In this document: positions 23,301 to 37,346 of the stretch, one piece after another
How positions within the stretch are numbered: position 1 is the first letter of the stretch
Layout: every line of letters begins with the position of its first letter
Assembly: GCA_033782935.1 (NCBI GenBank)
Contig: JAWQEG010000710.1
Location: 5,270,001-5,334,000 of the forward strand
Reading direction: 5' to 3'
Length of the DNA: 64,000 bases
Source: Petrolisthes cinctipes
Taxonomy: Eukaryota; Arthropoda; Malacostraca; Decapoda; Porcellanidae
Made by a program: the position numbers and the translations under genes
The notes under the pieces: generated by a model
The model's database searches: none
What the model was told of the DNA's origin: nothing
Seen by the model: only the letters and a program-made list of their open reading frames with translations

Positions 23301-26300
23301 TCAGTGCTAGAATATTTTCAAAATATAGGCTAAAAACATGCTAAAAATCGATCTTTTAGGTGCCAAAAAGTCGATATCTCAAATTCAGTCCCAAAACACC
23401 CGAAAATTCGATATTTAGGGGTCCCAGAAGCGATCTGTACATGCCTACTCCGTGTTAGAGTATTTTCAAAATACATGCTCAAAACATACTGAAAATCGAT
23501 ATTTTAGATGCCCAAAGTCAATATGTGCATGTATCTTCTGTACCCGTTTATATCTCAAATTCAGGCTCAAAACACCCGAAAATTCAATATTTTGGGGTCC
23601 CAGAAGCAATCTGTACAGTGCTAGAATATTTTCAAAATATAGGCTAAAAACATGCTAAAAATCGATCTTTTAGGTGCCAAAAAGTCGATATCTCAAATTC
23701 AGTCCCAAAACACCCGAAAATTCGATATTTAGGGGTCCCAGAAGCGATCTGTACATGCCTACTCCGTGTTAGAGTATTTTCAAAATACATGCTCAAAACA
23801 TACTGAAAATCGATCTTTTAGGTGCACAAAAGTCAATATGTGCATGTATCTTCTGTACCCGTTTATATCTCAAATTCAGGCTCAAAACACTCGAAAATTC
23901 AATATTTTGGGGTCCCAGAAGCAATCTGTACATGCCTACTCAGTGCTAGAATATTTTCAAAATATAGGGTAAAAACATGCTAAAAATCGATCTTTTAGGT
24001 GCCAAAAAGTCGATATCTCAAATTCAGTCCCAAAACACCCGAAAATTCGATATTTAGGGGTCCCAGAAGCGATCTGTACATGCCTACTCCGTGTTAGAGT
24101 ATTTTCAAAATACATGCTCAAAACATACTGAAAATCGATATTTTAGATGCCCAAAGTCAATATGTGCATGTATCTTCTGTACCCGTTTATATCTCAAATT
24201 CAGGCTCAAAACACCCGAAAAATCAATATTTTGGGGTCCCAGAAGCAATCTGTACATGACTACTCAGTGCTAGAATATTTTCAAAATATAGGCTAAAAAC
24301 ATGCTAAAAATCGATCTTTTAGGTGCCAAAAAGTCGATATCTCAAATTCAGTCCCAAAACACCCGAAAATTCGATATTAAGTTGTCCCAGAAGCGATCTG
24401 TACATGCCTACTCCGTGTTAGAGTATTTTCAAAATACATGCTCAAAACATAGTGAAAATCGATATTTTAGATGCCCAAAGTCAATATGTGCATGTATCTT
24501 CTGTACCCGTTTATATCTCAAATTCAGGCTCAAAACACCCGAAAATTCAATATTTTGGGGTCCCAGAAGCAATCTGTACAGTGCTAGAATATTTTCAAAA
24601 TATAGGCTAAAAACATGCTAAAAATCGATCTTTTAGGTGCCAAAAAGTCGATATCTCAAATTCAGTCCCAAAACACCCGAAAATTCGATATTTAGGGGTC
24701 CCAGAAGCGATCTGTACATGCCTACTCCGTGTTAGAGTATTTTCAAAATACATGCTCAAAACATACTGAAAATCGATCTTTTAGGTGCACAAAAGTCGAT
24801 ATGTGCATGCATCTTCAGTACCCGTTTATATCTCAAATTCAGGCTCAAAACACCCGAAAATTCAATATTTTGGGGTCCCAGAAGCAATCTGTACATGCCT
24901 ACTCAGTGTTAGAGTATTTTCAAAATACAAGCCCAAAACATGCTGAAAATCGATATTTTAGATGCCCAAAGTCAATATGTGCATGCATCTTCAGTACCCG
25001 TTTATATCTCAAATTCAGGCTCAAAACACCCGAAAATTCAATATTTTGGGGTCCCAGAAGCAATCTGTACATGCCTACTCAGTGCTAGAATATTTTCAAA
25101 ATATAGGCTAAAAACATGCTAAAAATCGATCTTTTAGGTGCCAAAAAGTCGATATCTCAAATTCAGTCCCAAAACACCCGAAAATTCGATTTTTAGGGGT
25201 CCCAGAAGCGATCTGTACATGCCTACTCCGTGTTAGAGTATTTTCAAAATACATGCTCAAAACATACTGAAAATCGATATTTTAGATGCCCAAAGTCAAT
25301 ATGTGCATGTATCTTCTGTACCCGTTTATATCTCAAATTCAGGCTCAAAATACCCGAAAATTCAATATTTTGGGGTCCCAGAAGCAATCTGTACATGCCT
25401 ACTCAGTGCTAGAATATTTTCAAAATATAGGCTAAAAACATGCTAAAAATCGATCTTTTAGGTGCCAAAAAGTCGATATCTCAAATTCAGTCCCAAAACA
25501 CCCGAAAATTCGATATTTAGGGGTCCCAGAAGCGATCTGTACATGCCTACTCCGTGTTAGAGTATTTTCAAAATACATGCTCAAAACATACTGAAAATCG
25601 ATATTTTTGGTGCCCAAAGTCAATATGTGCATGTATCTTCTGTACCCGTTTATATCTCAAATTCAGGCTCAAAACACCCGAAAATTCAATATTTTGTGGT
25701 CCCAGAAGCAATCTGTACAGTGCTAGAATATTTTCAAAATATAGGCTAAAAACATGCTAAAAATCGATTTTTAAGGTGCCAAAAAGTCGATATCTCAAAT
25801 TCAGTCCCAAAACACCCGAAAATTCGATATTTAGGGGTCCCAGAAGCGATCTGTACATGCCTACTCCGTGTTAGAGTATTTTCAAAATACATGCTCAAAA
25901 CATACTGAAAATCGATCTTTTAGGTGCACATAAGTCGATATGTGCATTCATCTTCAGTACCCGTTTATATCTCAAATTCAGGCTCAAAACACCCGAAAAT
26001 TCAATATTTTGGGGTCCCAGAAGCAATCTGTACATGCCTACTCAGTATTAGAGTATTTTCAAAATACAGGCCCAAAACATGCTGAAAATCGATATTTTAG
26101 ATGCCCAAAGTCAATATGTGCATGAATCTTCTGTACCCGTTTATATCTCAAATTCAGGCTCAAAACACCCGAAAATTCAATATTTTGGGGTCCCAGAAGC
26201 AATCTGTACATGCCTACACAGTGCTAGAATATTTTCAAAATATAGGCTAAAAACATGCTAAAAATCGACATTTTAGGTGCCAAAAAATCGATATCTCAAA

Positions 26301-27348
26301 TTCAGTCCCAAAACACCCGAAAATTCGATATTTAGGGGTCCCAGAAGCGATCTGTACATGCCTACTCCGTGTTAGAGTATTTTCAAAATACATGCTCAAA
26401 ACATACTGAAAATCGATATTTTAGATGCCCAAAGTCAATATGTGCATATATCTTCTGTACCCGTTTATATCTCAAATTCAGGCTCAAAACACCCGAAAAT
26501 TCAATATTTTGGGGTCCCAGAAGCAATCTGTACAGTGCTAGAATATTTTCAAAATATAGGCTAAAAACATGCTAAAAATCGATCTTTTAGGTGCCAAAAA
26601 GTCGATATCTCAAATTCAGTCCCAAAACACCCGAAAATTCGATATTTAGGGGTCCCAGAAGCGATCTGTACATGTATACTCCGTGTTAGAGTATTTTCAA
26701 AATACATGCTCAAAACATACTGAAAATCGATATTTTAGATGCCCAAAGTCAATATGTGCATGTATCTTCTGTACCCGTTTATATCTCAAATTCTGGCCCT
26801 AAACACCCGAAAATTCGATATTTTGGGGTCCCAGAAGCGATCTGTACATACCTACTCCGTGTTAGAGTATTTTCAAAATTCAGGCCCAAAACATGCTGAA
26901 AATCGATGTTTTTGGTGCCCAAAGTCAATATGTGCATGTATCTTCTGTACCCGTTTATATCTCAAATTCAGGCTCAAAACACCCGAAAATTCAATATTTT
27001 GGGGTCCCAGAAGCAATCTGTACATGCCTACTCAGTGTTAGAGTATTTTCAAAATACATGCTTAAAACATACTGAAAATCGATATTTTAGATGCCCAAAG
27101 TCAATATGTGCATGTATCTTCTGTACCCGTTTATATCTCAAATTCAGGCTCAAAACACCCGAAAATTCAATATTTTGGGGTCCCAGAAGGAATCTGTACA
27201 GTGCTAGAATATTTTCAAAATATAGGCTAAAAACATGCTAAAAATCGATCTTTTAGGTGCCAAAAAGTCGATATCTCAAATTCAGTCCCAAAACACCCGA
27301 AAATTCGATATTTAGGGGTCCCAGAAGCGATCTGTACATGTATACTCC
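20319..27348 (+). repeat. 7030-bp HOR block rich in H-C dimers, copy 1
   Basis: Begins A2-B2-(C2/C1)-Hd-C1-A2-B2-C2 and continues through two A1-B1-C1/A2-B2-C2 stretches into a long run of H-C dimers at 23128-25867. A2 at 20319 has private CATGTTCAAAAC, shared with 27349. It corresponds to 27349-34370: copy 1 has 992 bp (21635-22626) and 666 bp (26683-27348) that copy 2 lacks. Rare markers shared by both copies are ATAGGGTAAAAAC (23960s), CATGACTACTC, ACATAGTGAAAATC, GATATTAAG and CGATTTTTAGGGG. Confidence 0.87.
23128..25867 (+). repeat. Run of 324/314-bp H-C dimer units
   Basis: Monomer starts 23128, 23304, 23452, 23618, 23766, 23943, 24091, 24267, 24415, 24581, 24729, 24906, 25082, 25230, 25406, 25554 and 25720. 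Apart from one A2-B2-C1 trimer at 24729, the order is alternating H and C1. Dimers are 324 bp, or 314 bp when H carries the 10-bp deletion. The monomer at 23766 joins A2 (GTGCACAAAAG) to GTCAATATG and so has a breakpoint further 3' than ordinary H. Confidence 0.88.
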
Positions 27349-30300
27349 GTGTTAGAGTATTTTCAAAATACATGTTCAAAACATACTGAAAATCGATCTT
27401 TTAGGTGCACAAAAGTCGATATGTGCATGCATCTTCTGTACCCGTTTATATCTCAAATTCAGGCTCAAAACACCCGAAAATTCAATATTTTGGGGTCCCA
27501 GAAGCAATCTGTACATGCCTACTCAGTGTTAGAGTATTTTCAAAATACAGGCCCAAAACATGCTGAAAATCGATATTTTAGATGCCCAAAGTCAATATGT
27601 GCATGTATCTTCTGTACCCGTTTATATCTCAAATTCAGGCTCAAAACACCCGAAAATTCAATATTTTGGGGTCCCAGAAGCAATCTGTACATGCCTACAC
27701 AGTGCTAGAATATTTTCAAAATATAGGCTAAAAACATGCTAAAAATCGACATTTTAGGTGCCAAAAAATCGATATCTCAAATTCAGTCCCAAAACACCCG
27801 AAAATTCGATATTTAGGGGTCCCAGAAGCGATCTGTACATGCCTACTCCGTGTTAGAGTATTTTCAAAATACATGCTCAAAACATACTGAAAATCGATAT
27901 TTTAGATGCCCAAAGTCAATATGTGCATGTATCTTCTGTACCCGTTTATATCTCAAATTCAGGCTCAAAACACCCGAAAATTCATTATTTTGGGGTCCCA
28001 GAAGGAATCTGTACAGTGCTAGAATATTTTCAAATTATAGGCTAAAAACATGCTAAAAATCGATCTTTTAGGTGCCAAAAAGTCGATATCTCAAATTCAG
28101 TCCCAAAACACCCGAAAATTCGATATTTAGGGGTCCCAGAAGCGATCTGTACATGTATACTCCGTGTTAGAGTATTTTCAAAATACATGCTCAAAACATA
28201 CTGAAAATCGATCTTTTAGGTGCACAAAAGTCGATATGTGCATGCATCTTCTGTACCCGTTTATATCTCAAATTCAGGCTCAAAACACCCGTAAATTCAA
28301 TATTTTGGGGTCCCAGAAGCAATCTGTACATGCCTACTCAGTGTTAGAGTATTTTCAAAATACAGGCCCAAAACATGCTGAAAATCGATATTTTAGATGC
28401 CCAAAGTCAATATGTGCATGTATCTTCTGTACCCGTTTATATCTCAAATTCAGGCTCAAAACACCCGAAAATTCAATATTTTGGGGTCCCAGAAGCAATC
28501 TGTACATGCCTACACAGTGCTAGAATATTTTAAAAATATAGGCTAAAAACATGCTAAAAATCGACATTTTAGGTGCCAAAAAATCGATATCTCAAATGCA
28601 GTCCCAAAACACCCGAAAATTCGATATTTAGAGGTCCCAGAAGGTATCTGTACATGCCTACTCCGTGTTAGAGTATTTTCAAAATACAGGCCAAAAACAT
28701 ACTGAAAATCGATCTCTTAGGTGCCCAAAAGTCGATATGTGCATGCATCTTCTATACCCGTTTATATCTCAAATTCTGGCCCTAAACACCCGAAAATTCG
28801 ATATTTTGTGGTCCCAGAAGCGATCTGTACATGCCTACTCCGTGTTAGAGTATTTTCAAAATTCAGGCCCAAAACATGCTGAAAATCGATATTTTTGGTG
28901 CCCAAAGTCAATATGTGCATGTATCTTCTGTACCCGTTTATATCTCAAATTCAGGCTCAAAACACCCGAAAATTCAATATTTTTGGGTCCCAGAAGCAAT
29001 CTGTACATGCCTACTCAGTGCTAGAATATTTTCAAAATATAGGCTAAAAACATGCTAAAAATCGATCTTTTAGGTGCCAAAAAGTCGATATCTCAAATTC
29101 AGTCCCAAAACACCCGAAAATTCGATATTTAGGTGTCCCAGAAGCGATCTGTACATGCCTACTCCGTGTTAGAGTATTTTCAAAATACATGCTCAAAACA
29201 TACTGAAAATCGATATTTTAGATGCCCAAAGTCAATATGTGCATGTATCTTCTGTACCCGTTTATATCTCAAATTCAGGCTCAAAACACCCGAAAATTCA
29301 ATATTTTGGGGTCCCAGAAGCAATCTGTACATGCCTACTCAGTGCTAGAATATTTTCAAAATATAGGCTAAAAACATGCTAAAAATCGATCTTTTAGGTG
29401 CCAAAAAGTCGATATCTCAAATTCAGTCCCAAAACACCCGAAAATTCGATATTTAGGGGTCCCAGAAGCGATCTGTACATGCCTTCTCCGTGTTAGAGTA
29501 TTTTCAAAATACATGCTCAAAACATACTGAAAATCGATATTTTAGATGCCCAAAGTCAATATGTGCATGTATCTTCTGTACCCGTTTATATCTCAAATTC
29601 AGGCTCAAAACACCCGAAAATTCAATATTTTGGGGTCCCACAAGCAATCTGTACATGCCTACACAGTGCTAGAATATTTTCAAAATATAGGCTAAAAACA
29701 TGCTAAAAATCGACATTTTAGGTGCCAAAAAGTCGATATCTCAAATTCAGTCCCAAAAAACCCGAAAATTCGATATTTAGGGGTCCCAGAAGCGATCTGT
29801 ACATGCCTACTCCGTGTTAGAGTATTTTCAAAATACATGCTCAAAACATACTGAAAATCGATCTTTTAGGTGCACAAAAGTCGATATGTGCATGCATCTT
29901 CAGTACCCGTTTATATCTCAAATTCAGGCTCAAAACACCCGAAAATTCAATATTTTGGGGTCCCAGAAGCAATCTGTACATGCCTACTCAGTGTTAGAGT
30001 ATTTTCAAAATTCAGGCCCAAAACATGCTGAAAATCGATATTTTTGGTGCCCAAAGTCAATATGTGCATGTATCTTCTGTACCCGTTTATATCTCAAATT
30101 CAGGCTCAAAACACCCGAAAATTCAATATTTTGGGGTCCCAGAAGCAATCTTTACATGCCTACTCAGTGCTAGAATATTTTCAAAATATAGGCTAAAAAC
30201 ATGCTAAAATTCGATCTTTTAGGTGCCAAAAAGTCGATATCTCAAATTCAGTCCCAAAACACCCGAAAATTCGATATTTAGGGGTCCCAGAAGCGATCTG

Positions 30301-33300
30301 TACATGCCTACTCCGTGTTAGAGTATTTTCAAAATACATGCTCAAAACATACTGAAAATCGATATTTTAGATGCCCAAAGTCAATATGTGCATGTATCTT
30401 CTGTACCCGTTTATATCTCAAATTCAGGCTCAAAACACCCGAAAATTCAATATTTTGGGGTCCCAGAAGCAATCTGTACATGCCTACTCAGTGCTAGAAT
30501 ATTTTCAAAACATAGGCTAAAAACATGCTAAAAATCGATCTTTTAGGTGCCAAAAAGTCGATATCTCAAATTCAGTCCCAAAACACCCGAAAATTCGATA
30601 TTTAGGGGTCCCAGAAGCGATCTGTACATGCCTACTCCGTGTTAGAGTATTTTCAAAATACATGCTCAAAACATACTGAAAATCGATATTTTAGATGCCC
30701 AAAGTCAATATGTGCATGTATCTTCTGTACCCGTTTATATCTCAAATTCAGGCTCAAAACACCCGAAAATTCAATATTTTGGGGTCCCAGAAGCAATCTG
30801 TACAGTGCTAGAATATTTTCAAAATATAGGCTAAAAACATGCTAAAAATCGATCTTTTAGGTGCCAAAAAGTCGATATCTCAAATTCAGTCCCAAAACAC
30901 CCGAAAATTCGATATTTAGGGGTCCCAGAAGCGATCTGTACATGCCTACTCCGTGTTAGAGTATTTTCAAAATACATGCTCAAAACATACTGAAAATCGA
31001 TCTTTTAGGTGCACAAAAGTCAATATGTGCATGTATCTTCTGTACCCGTTTATATCTCAAATTCAGGCTCAAAACACTCGAAAATTCAATATTTTGGGGT
31101 CCCAGAAGCAATCTGTACATGCCTACTCAGTGCTAGAATATTTTCAAAATATAGGGTAAAAACATGCTAAAAATCGATCTTTTAGGTGCCAAAAAGTCGA
31201 TATCTCAAATTCAGTCCCAAAACACCCGAAAATTCGATATTTAGGGGTCCCAGAAGCGATCTGTACATGCCTACTCCGTGTTAGAGTATTTTCAAAATAC
31301 ATGCTCAAAACATACTGAAAATCGATATTTTAGATGCCCAAAGTCAATATGTGCATGTATCTTCTGTACCCGTTTATATCTCAAATTCAGGCTCAAAACA
31401 CCCGAAAATTCAATATTTTGGGGTCCCAGAAGCAATCTGTACATGACTACTCAGTGCTAGAATATTTTCAAAATATAGGCTAAAAACATGCTAAAAATCG
31501 ATCTTTTAGGTGCCAAAAAGTCGATATCTCAAATTCAGTCCCAAAACACCCGAAAATTCGATATTAAGGGGTCCCAGAAGCGATCTGTACATGCCTACTC
31601 CGTGTTAGAGTATTTTCAAAATACATGCTCAAAACATAGTGAAAATCGATATTTTAGATGCCCAAAGTCAATATGTGCATGTATCTTCTGTACCCGTTTA
31701 TATCTCAAATTCAGGCTCAAAACACCCGAAAATTCAATATTTTGGGGTCCCAGAAGCAATCTGTACAGTGCTAGAATATTTTCAAAATATAGGCTAAAAA
31801 CATGCTAAAAATCGATCTTTTAGGTGCCAAAAAGTCGATATCTCAAATTCAGTCCCAAAACACCCGAAAATTCGATATTTAGGGGTCCCAGAAGCGATCT
31901 GTACATGCCTACTCCGTGTTAGAGTATTTTCAAAATACATGCTCAAAACATACTGAAAATCGATCTTTTAGGTGCACAAAAGTCGATATGTGCATGCATC
32001 TTCAGTACCCGTTTATATCTCAAATTCAGGCTCAAAACACCCGAAAATTCAATATTTTGGGGTCCCAGAAGCAATCTGTACATGCCTACTCAGTGTTAGA
32101 GTATTTTCAAAATACAAGCCCAAAACATGCTGAAAATCGATATTTTAGATGCCCAAAGTCAATATGTGCATGTATCTTCTGTACCCGTTTATATCTCAAA
32201 TTCAGGCTCAAAACACCCGAAAATTCAATATTTTGGGGTCCCAGAAGCAATCTGTACATGCCTACTCAGTGCTAGAATATTTTCAAAATATAGGCTAAAA
32301 ACATGCTAAAAATCGATCTTTTAGGTGCCAAAAAGTCGATATCTCAAATTCAGTCCCAAAACACCCGAAAATTCGATTTTTAGGGGTCCCAGAAGCGATC
32401 TGTACATGCCTACTCCGTGTTAGAGTATTTTCAAAATACATGCTCAAAACATACTGAAAATCGATATTTTAGATGCCCAAAGTCAATATGTGCATGTATC
32501 TTCTGTACCCGTTTATATCTCAAATTCAGGCTCAAAACACCCGAAAATTCAATATTTTGGGGTCCCAGAAGCAATCTGTACATGCCTACTCAGTGCTAGA
32601 ATATTTTCAAAATATAGGCTAAAAACATGCTAAAAATCGATCTTTTAGGTGCCAAAAAGTCGATATCTCAAATTCAGTCCCAAAACACCCGAAAATTCGA
32701 TATTTAGGGGTCCCAGAAGCGATCTGTACATGCCTACTCCGTGTTAGAGTATTTTCAAAATACATGCTCAAAACATACTGAAAATCGATATTTTTGATGC
32801 CCAAAGTCAATATGTGCATGTATCTTCTGTACCCGTTTATATCTCAAATTCAGGCTCAAAACACCCGAAAATTCAATATTTTGGGGTCCCAGAAGCAATC
32901 TGTACATGCCTACACAGTGCTAGAATATTTTCAAAATATAGGCTAAAAACATGCTAAAAATCGACATTTTAGGTGCCAAAAAATCGATATCTCAAATTCA
33001 GTACCAAAACACCCGAAAATTCGATATTTAGAGGTCCCAGAATGTATCTGTACATGCCTACTCCGTGTTAGAGTATTTTCAAAATACAGGCCAAAAACAT
33101 ACTGAAAATCGATCTCTTAGGTGCCCAAAAGCCGATATGTGCATGCATCTTCTGTACCCGTTTATATCTCAAATTCTGGCCCTAAACACCCGAAAATTCG
33201 ATATTTTGGGGTCCCAGAAGCGATCTGTACATGCCTACTCCGTGATAGAGTATTTTCAAAATTCAGGCCCAAAACATGCTGAAAATCGATATTTTTGATG

Positions 33301-34370
33301 CCCAAAGTCAATATGTGCATGTATCTTCTGTACCCGTTTATATCTCAAATTCAGGCTCAAAACACCCGAAAATTCAATATTTTGGGGTCCCAGAAGCAAT
33401 CTGTACAGTGCTAGAATATTTTCAAAATATAGGCTAAAAAAATGCTAAAAATCGATCTTTTAGGTGCCAAAAAGTCGATATCTCAAATTCAGTCCCAAAA
33501 CACCCGAAAATTCGATATTTAGGGGTCCCAGAAGCGATCTGTACATGCCTACTCCGTGTTAGAGTATTTTCAAAATACATGCTCAAAACATACTGAAAAT
33601 CGATCTTTTAGGTGCACATAAGTCGATATGTGCATTCATCTTCAGTACCCGTTTATATCTCAAATTCAGGCTCAAAACACCCGAAAATTCAATATTTTGG
33701 GGTCCCAGAAGCAATCTGTACATGCCTACTCAATATTAGAGTATTTTCAAAATACAGGCCCAAAACATGCTGAAAATCGATATTTTAGATGCCCAAAGTC
33801 AATATGTGCATGAATCTTCTGTACCCGTTTATATCTCAAATTCAGGCTCAAAACACCCGAAAATTCAATATTTTGGGGTCCCAGAAGCAATCTGTACATG
33901 CCTACACAGTGCTAGAATATTTTCAAAATATAGGCTAAAAACATGCTAAAAATCGACATTTTAGGTGCCAAAAAATCGATATCTCAAATTCAGTCCCAAA
34001 ACACCCGAAAATTCGATATTTAGGGGTCCCAGAAGCGATCTGTACATGCCTACTCCGTGTTAGAGTATTTTCAAAATACATGCTCAAAACATACTGAAAA
34101 TCGATATTTTAGATGCCCAAAGTCAATATGTGCATATATCTTCTGTACCCGTTTATATTTCAAATTCAGGCTCAAAACACCCGAAAATTCAATATTTTGG
34201 GGTCCCAGAAGCAATCTGTACAGTGCTAGAATATTTTCAAAATATAGGCTAAAAACATGCTAAAAATCGATCTTTTAGGTGCCAAAAAGTCGATATCTCA
34301 AATTCAGTCCCAAAACACCCGAAAATTCGATATTTAGGGGTCCCAGAAGCGATCTGTACATGTATACTCC
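27349..34370 (+). repeat. 7022-bp HOR block rich in H-C dimers, copy 2
   Basis: Aligns to 20319-27348 at +7030, then +6038, +7187 and +7688. Copy 2 has 1149 bp (29490-30638) and 501 bp (32741-33241, approximate placement) that copy 1 lacks. The algebra closes exactly: 7030-992+1149+501-666 = 7022. All length differences are whole-monomer combinations. A third start of the same block (A2-B2-C2) occurs at 34371 but then departs. Confidence 0.87.
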
Positions 34371-36168
34371 GTGTTAGAGTATTTTCAAAATACATGCTCA
34401 AAACATACTGAAAATCGATCTTTTAGGTGCACAAAAGTCGATATGTGCATGCATCTTCTGTACCCGTTTATATCTCAAATTCAGGCTCAAAACACCCGAA
34501 AATTCAATATTTTGGGGTCCCAGAAGCAATCTGTACATGCCTACTCAGTGTTAGAGTATTTTCAAAATACAGGCCCAAAACATGCTGAAAATCGATATTT
34601 TAGATGCCCAAAGTCAATATGTGCATGTATCTTCTGTACCCGTTTATATCTCAAATTCAGGCTCAAAACACCCGAAAATTCAATATTTTGGGGTCCCAGA
34701 AGCAATCTGTACATGCCTACACAGTGCTAGAATATTTTCAAAATATAGGCTAAAAACATGCTAAAAATCGACATTTTAGGTGCCAAAAAATCGATATCTC
34801 AAATTCAGTCCCAAAACACCCGAAAATTCGATATTTAGAGGTCCCAGAAGGTATCTGTACATGCCTACTCCGTGTTAGAGTATTTTCAAAATACAGGCCA
34901 AAAACATACTGAAAATCAATCTCTTAGGTGCCCAAAAGTCGATATGTGCATGCATCTTCTGTACCCGTTTATATCTCAAATTCAGGCTCAAAACACCCGA
35001 AAATTCAATATTTTGGGGTCCCAGAAGCAATCTGTACATGCCTACTCAGTGCTAGAATATTTTCAAAAAATAGGCTAAAAACATGCTAAAAATCGATCTT
35101 TTAGGTGCCAAAAAGTCGATATCTCAAAATCAGTCCCAAAACACCCGAAAATTCGATATTTAGGTGTCCCAGAAGCGATCTGTACATGCCTACTCCGTGT
35201 TAGAGTATTTTCAAAATACATGCTCAAAACATACTGAAAATCGATATTTTAGATGCCCAAAGTCAATATGTGCATGTATCTTCTGTACCCGTTTATATCT
35301 CAAATTCAGGCTCAAAACACATGAAAATTCAATATTTTGGGGTCCCAGAAGCAATCTGTACATGCCTACTCAGTGCTAGAATATTTTCAAAAAATAGGCT
35401 AAAAACATGCTAAAAATCGACATTTTAGGTGCCAAAAAATCGATATCTCAAATTCAGTCCCAAAACACCCGAAAATTCGATATTTAGGTGTCCCAGAAGC
35501 GATCTGTACATGCCTACTCCGTGTTAGAGTATTTTCAAAATACATGGTCAAAACATACTGAAAATCGATATTTTAGATGCCCAAAGTCAATATGTGCATG
35601 TATCTTCTGTACCCGTTTATATCTCAAATTCAGGCTCAAAACACCCGAAAATTCAATATTTTGGGGTCCCAGAAGCAATCTGTACATGCCTACTCAGTGC
35701 TAGAATATTTTCAAAATATAGGCTAAAAACATGCTAAAAATCGATCTTTTAGGTGCCGAAAAGTCGATATCTCAAATTCAGTCCCAAAACACCCGAAAAT
35801 TCGATATTTAGGGGTCCCAGAAGCGATCTGTACATGCCTACTCCGTGTTAGAGTATTTTCAAAATACATGCTCAAAACATACTGAAAATCGATATTTTAG
35901 ATGCCCAAAGTCAATATGTGCATGTATCTTCTGTACCCGTTTATATCTCAAATTCAGGCTCAAAACACCCGAAAATTCAATATTTTGGGGTCCCACAAGC
36001 AATCTGTACATGCCTACACAGTGCTAGAATATTTTCAAAATATAGGCTAAAAACATGCTAAAAATCGACATTTTAGGTGCCAAAAAATCGATATCTCAAA
36101 TTCAGTCCCAAAACACCCGAAAATTCGATATTTAGAGGTCTCAGAAGGTATCTGTACATGCTTACTCC
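34371..36168 (+). repeat. Transitional block: A2-B2-C2-A1/A2-C1-H-C-H-C1-H-C2
   Basis: Starts 34371, 34548, 34724, 34872, 35049, 35197, 35373, 35521, 35697, 35845 and 36021. The monomer at 34872 is A1 at its 5' end and A2/B at its 3' end. Two C monomers follow with TTTTCAAAAAATAGG in place of TTTTCAAAATATAGG, which breaks the C dyad. Confidence 0.86.
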
Positions 36169-37346
36169 GTGTTAGAGTATTTTCAAAATACAGGCCAAAA
36201 ACATACTGAAAATCGATCTTTTAGGTGCCCAAAAGTCGATATGTGCATGCATCTTCTGTACCCGTTTATATCTCAAATTCCGGCCCTAAACACCCGAAAA
36301 TTCGATGTTTTGGGGTCCCAGAAGCGATCTGTACATGCCTACTCCGTGTTAGAGTATTTTCAAAATTCAGGCCCAAAACATGCTGAAAATCGATATTTTT
36401 GGTGCCCAAAGTCAATATGTGCATGTATCTTCTGTACCCGTTTATATCTCAAATTCAGGCTCAAAACACCCGAAAATTCAATATTTTGGGGTCCCAGAAG
36501 CAATCTGTACATGCCTACTCAGTGCTAGAATATTTTCAAAATATAAGCTAAAAACATGCTGAAAATCGATCTTTTAGGTGCCAAAAAGTCGATATCTCAA
36601 ATTCAGTCCCAAAACACCCGAAAATTCGATATTTAGGGGTCCCAGAAGCGATCTGTACATGCCTACTCCGTGTTAGAGTATTTTCAAAATACATGCTCAA
36701 AACATACTGAAAATCGATCTTTTAGGTGCACAAAAGTCGATATGTGCAAGCATCTTCAGTACCCGTTTATATCTCAAATTCAGGCTCAAAACACCCGAAA
36801 ATTCAATATTTTGGGGTCCCAGAAGCAATCTGTACATGCCTACTCAGTGTTAGAGTATTTTCAAAATACAGGCCCAAAACATGCTGAAAATCGATATTTT
36901 AGATGCCCAAAGTCAATATGTGCATGTATCTTCTGTACCCGTTTATATCTCAAATTCATGCTCAAAACACCCGAAAATTCAATATTTTGGGGTCCCAGAA
37001 GCAATCTGTACATGCCTACTCAGTGCTAGAATATTTTCAAAATATAGGCTAAAAACATGCTAAAAATCGATCTTTTAGGTGCCAAAAAGTCGATATCTCA
37101 AATTCAGTCCCAAAACACCCGAAAATTCGATATTTAGGGGTCCCAGAAGCGATCTGTACATGCTTACTCCGTGTTAGAGTATTTTCAAAATACATGCTCA
37201 AAACATACTGAAAATCGATATTTTAGATGCCCAAAGTCAATATGTGCATGTATCTTCTGTACCCGTTTATATCTCAAATTCAGGCTCAAAACACCCGAAA
37301 ATTCAATATTTTGGGGTCCCAGAAGCAATCTGTACATGCCTACTCA
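36169..37346 (+). repeat. Hexamer-like block preceding the 4.6-kb duplication: A1-B1-C1-A2-B2-C1-H
   Basis: The A1 at 36169 (private TTCCGGCCC and TTCGATGTTTTGG) recurs at 39459 (+3290) and 44065 (+7896). The A2 at 36670 carries GTGCAAGCATC, also present at 39960 and 44566. So this is a third, older copy of part of the following 4606-bp unit. Confidence 0.87.
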
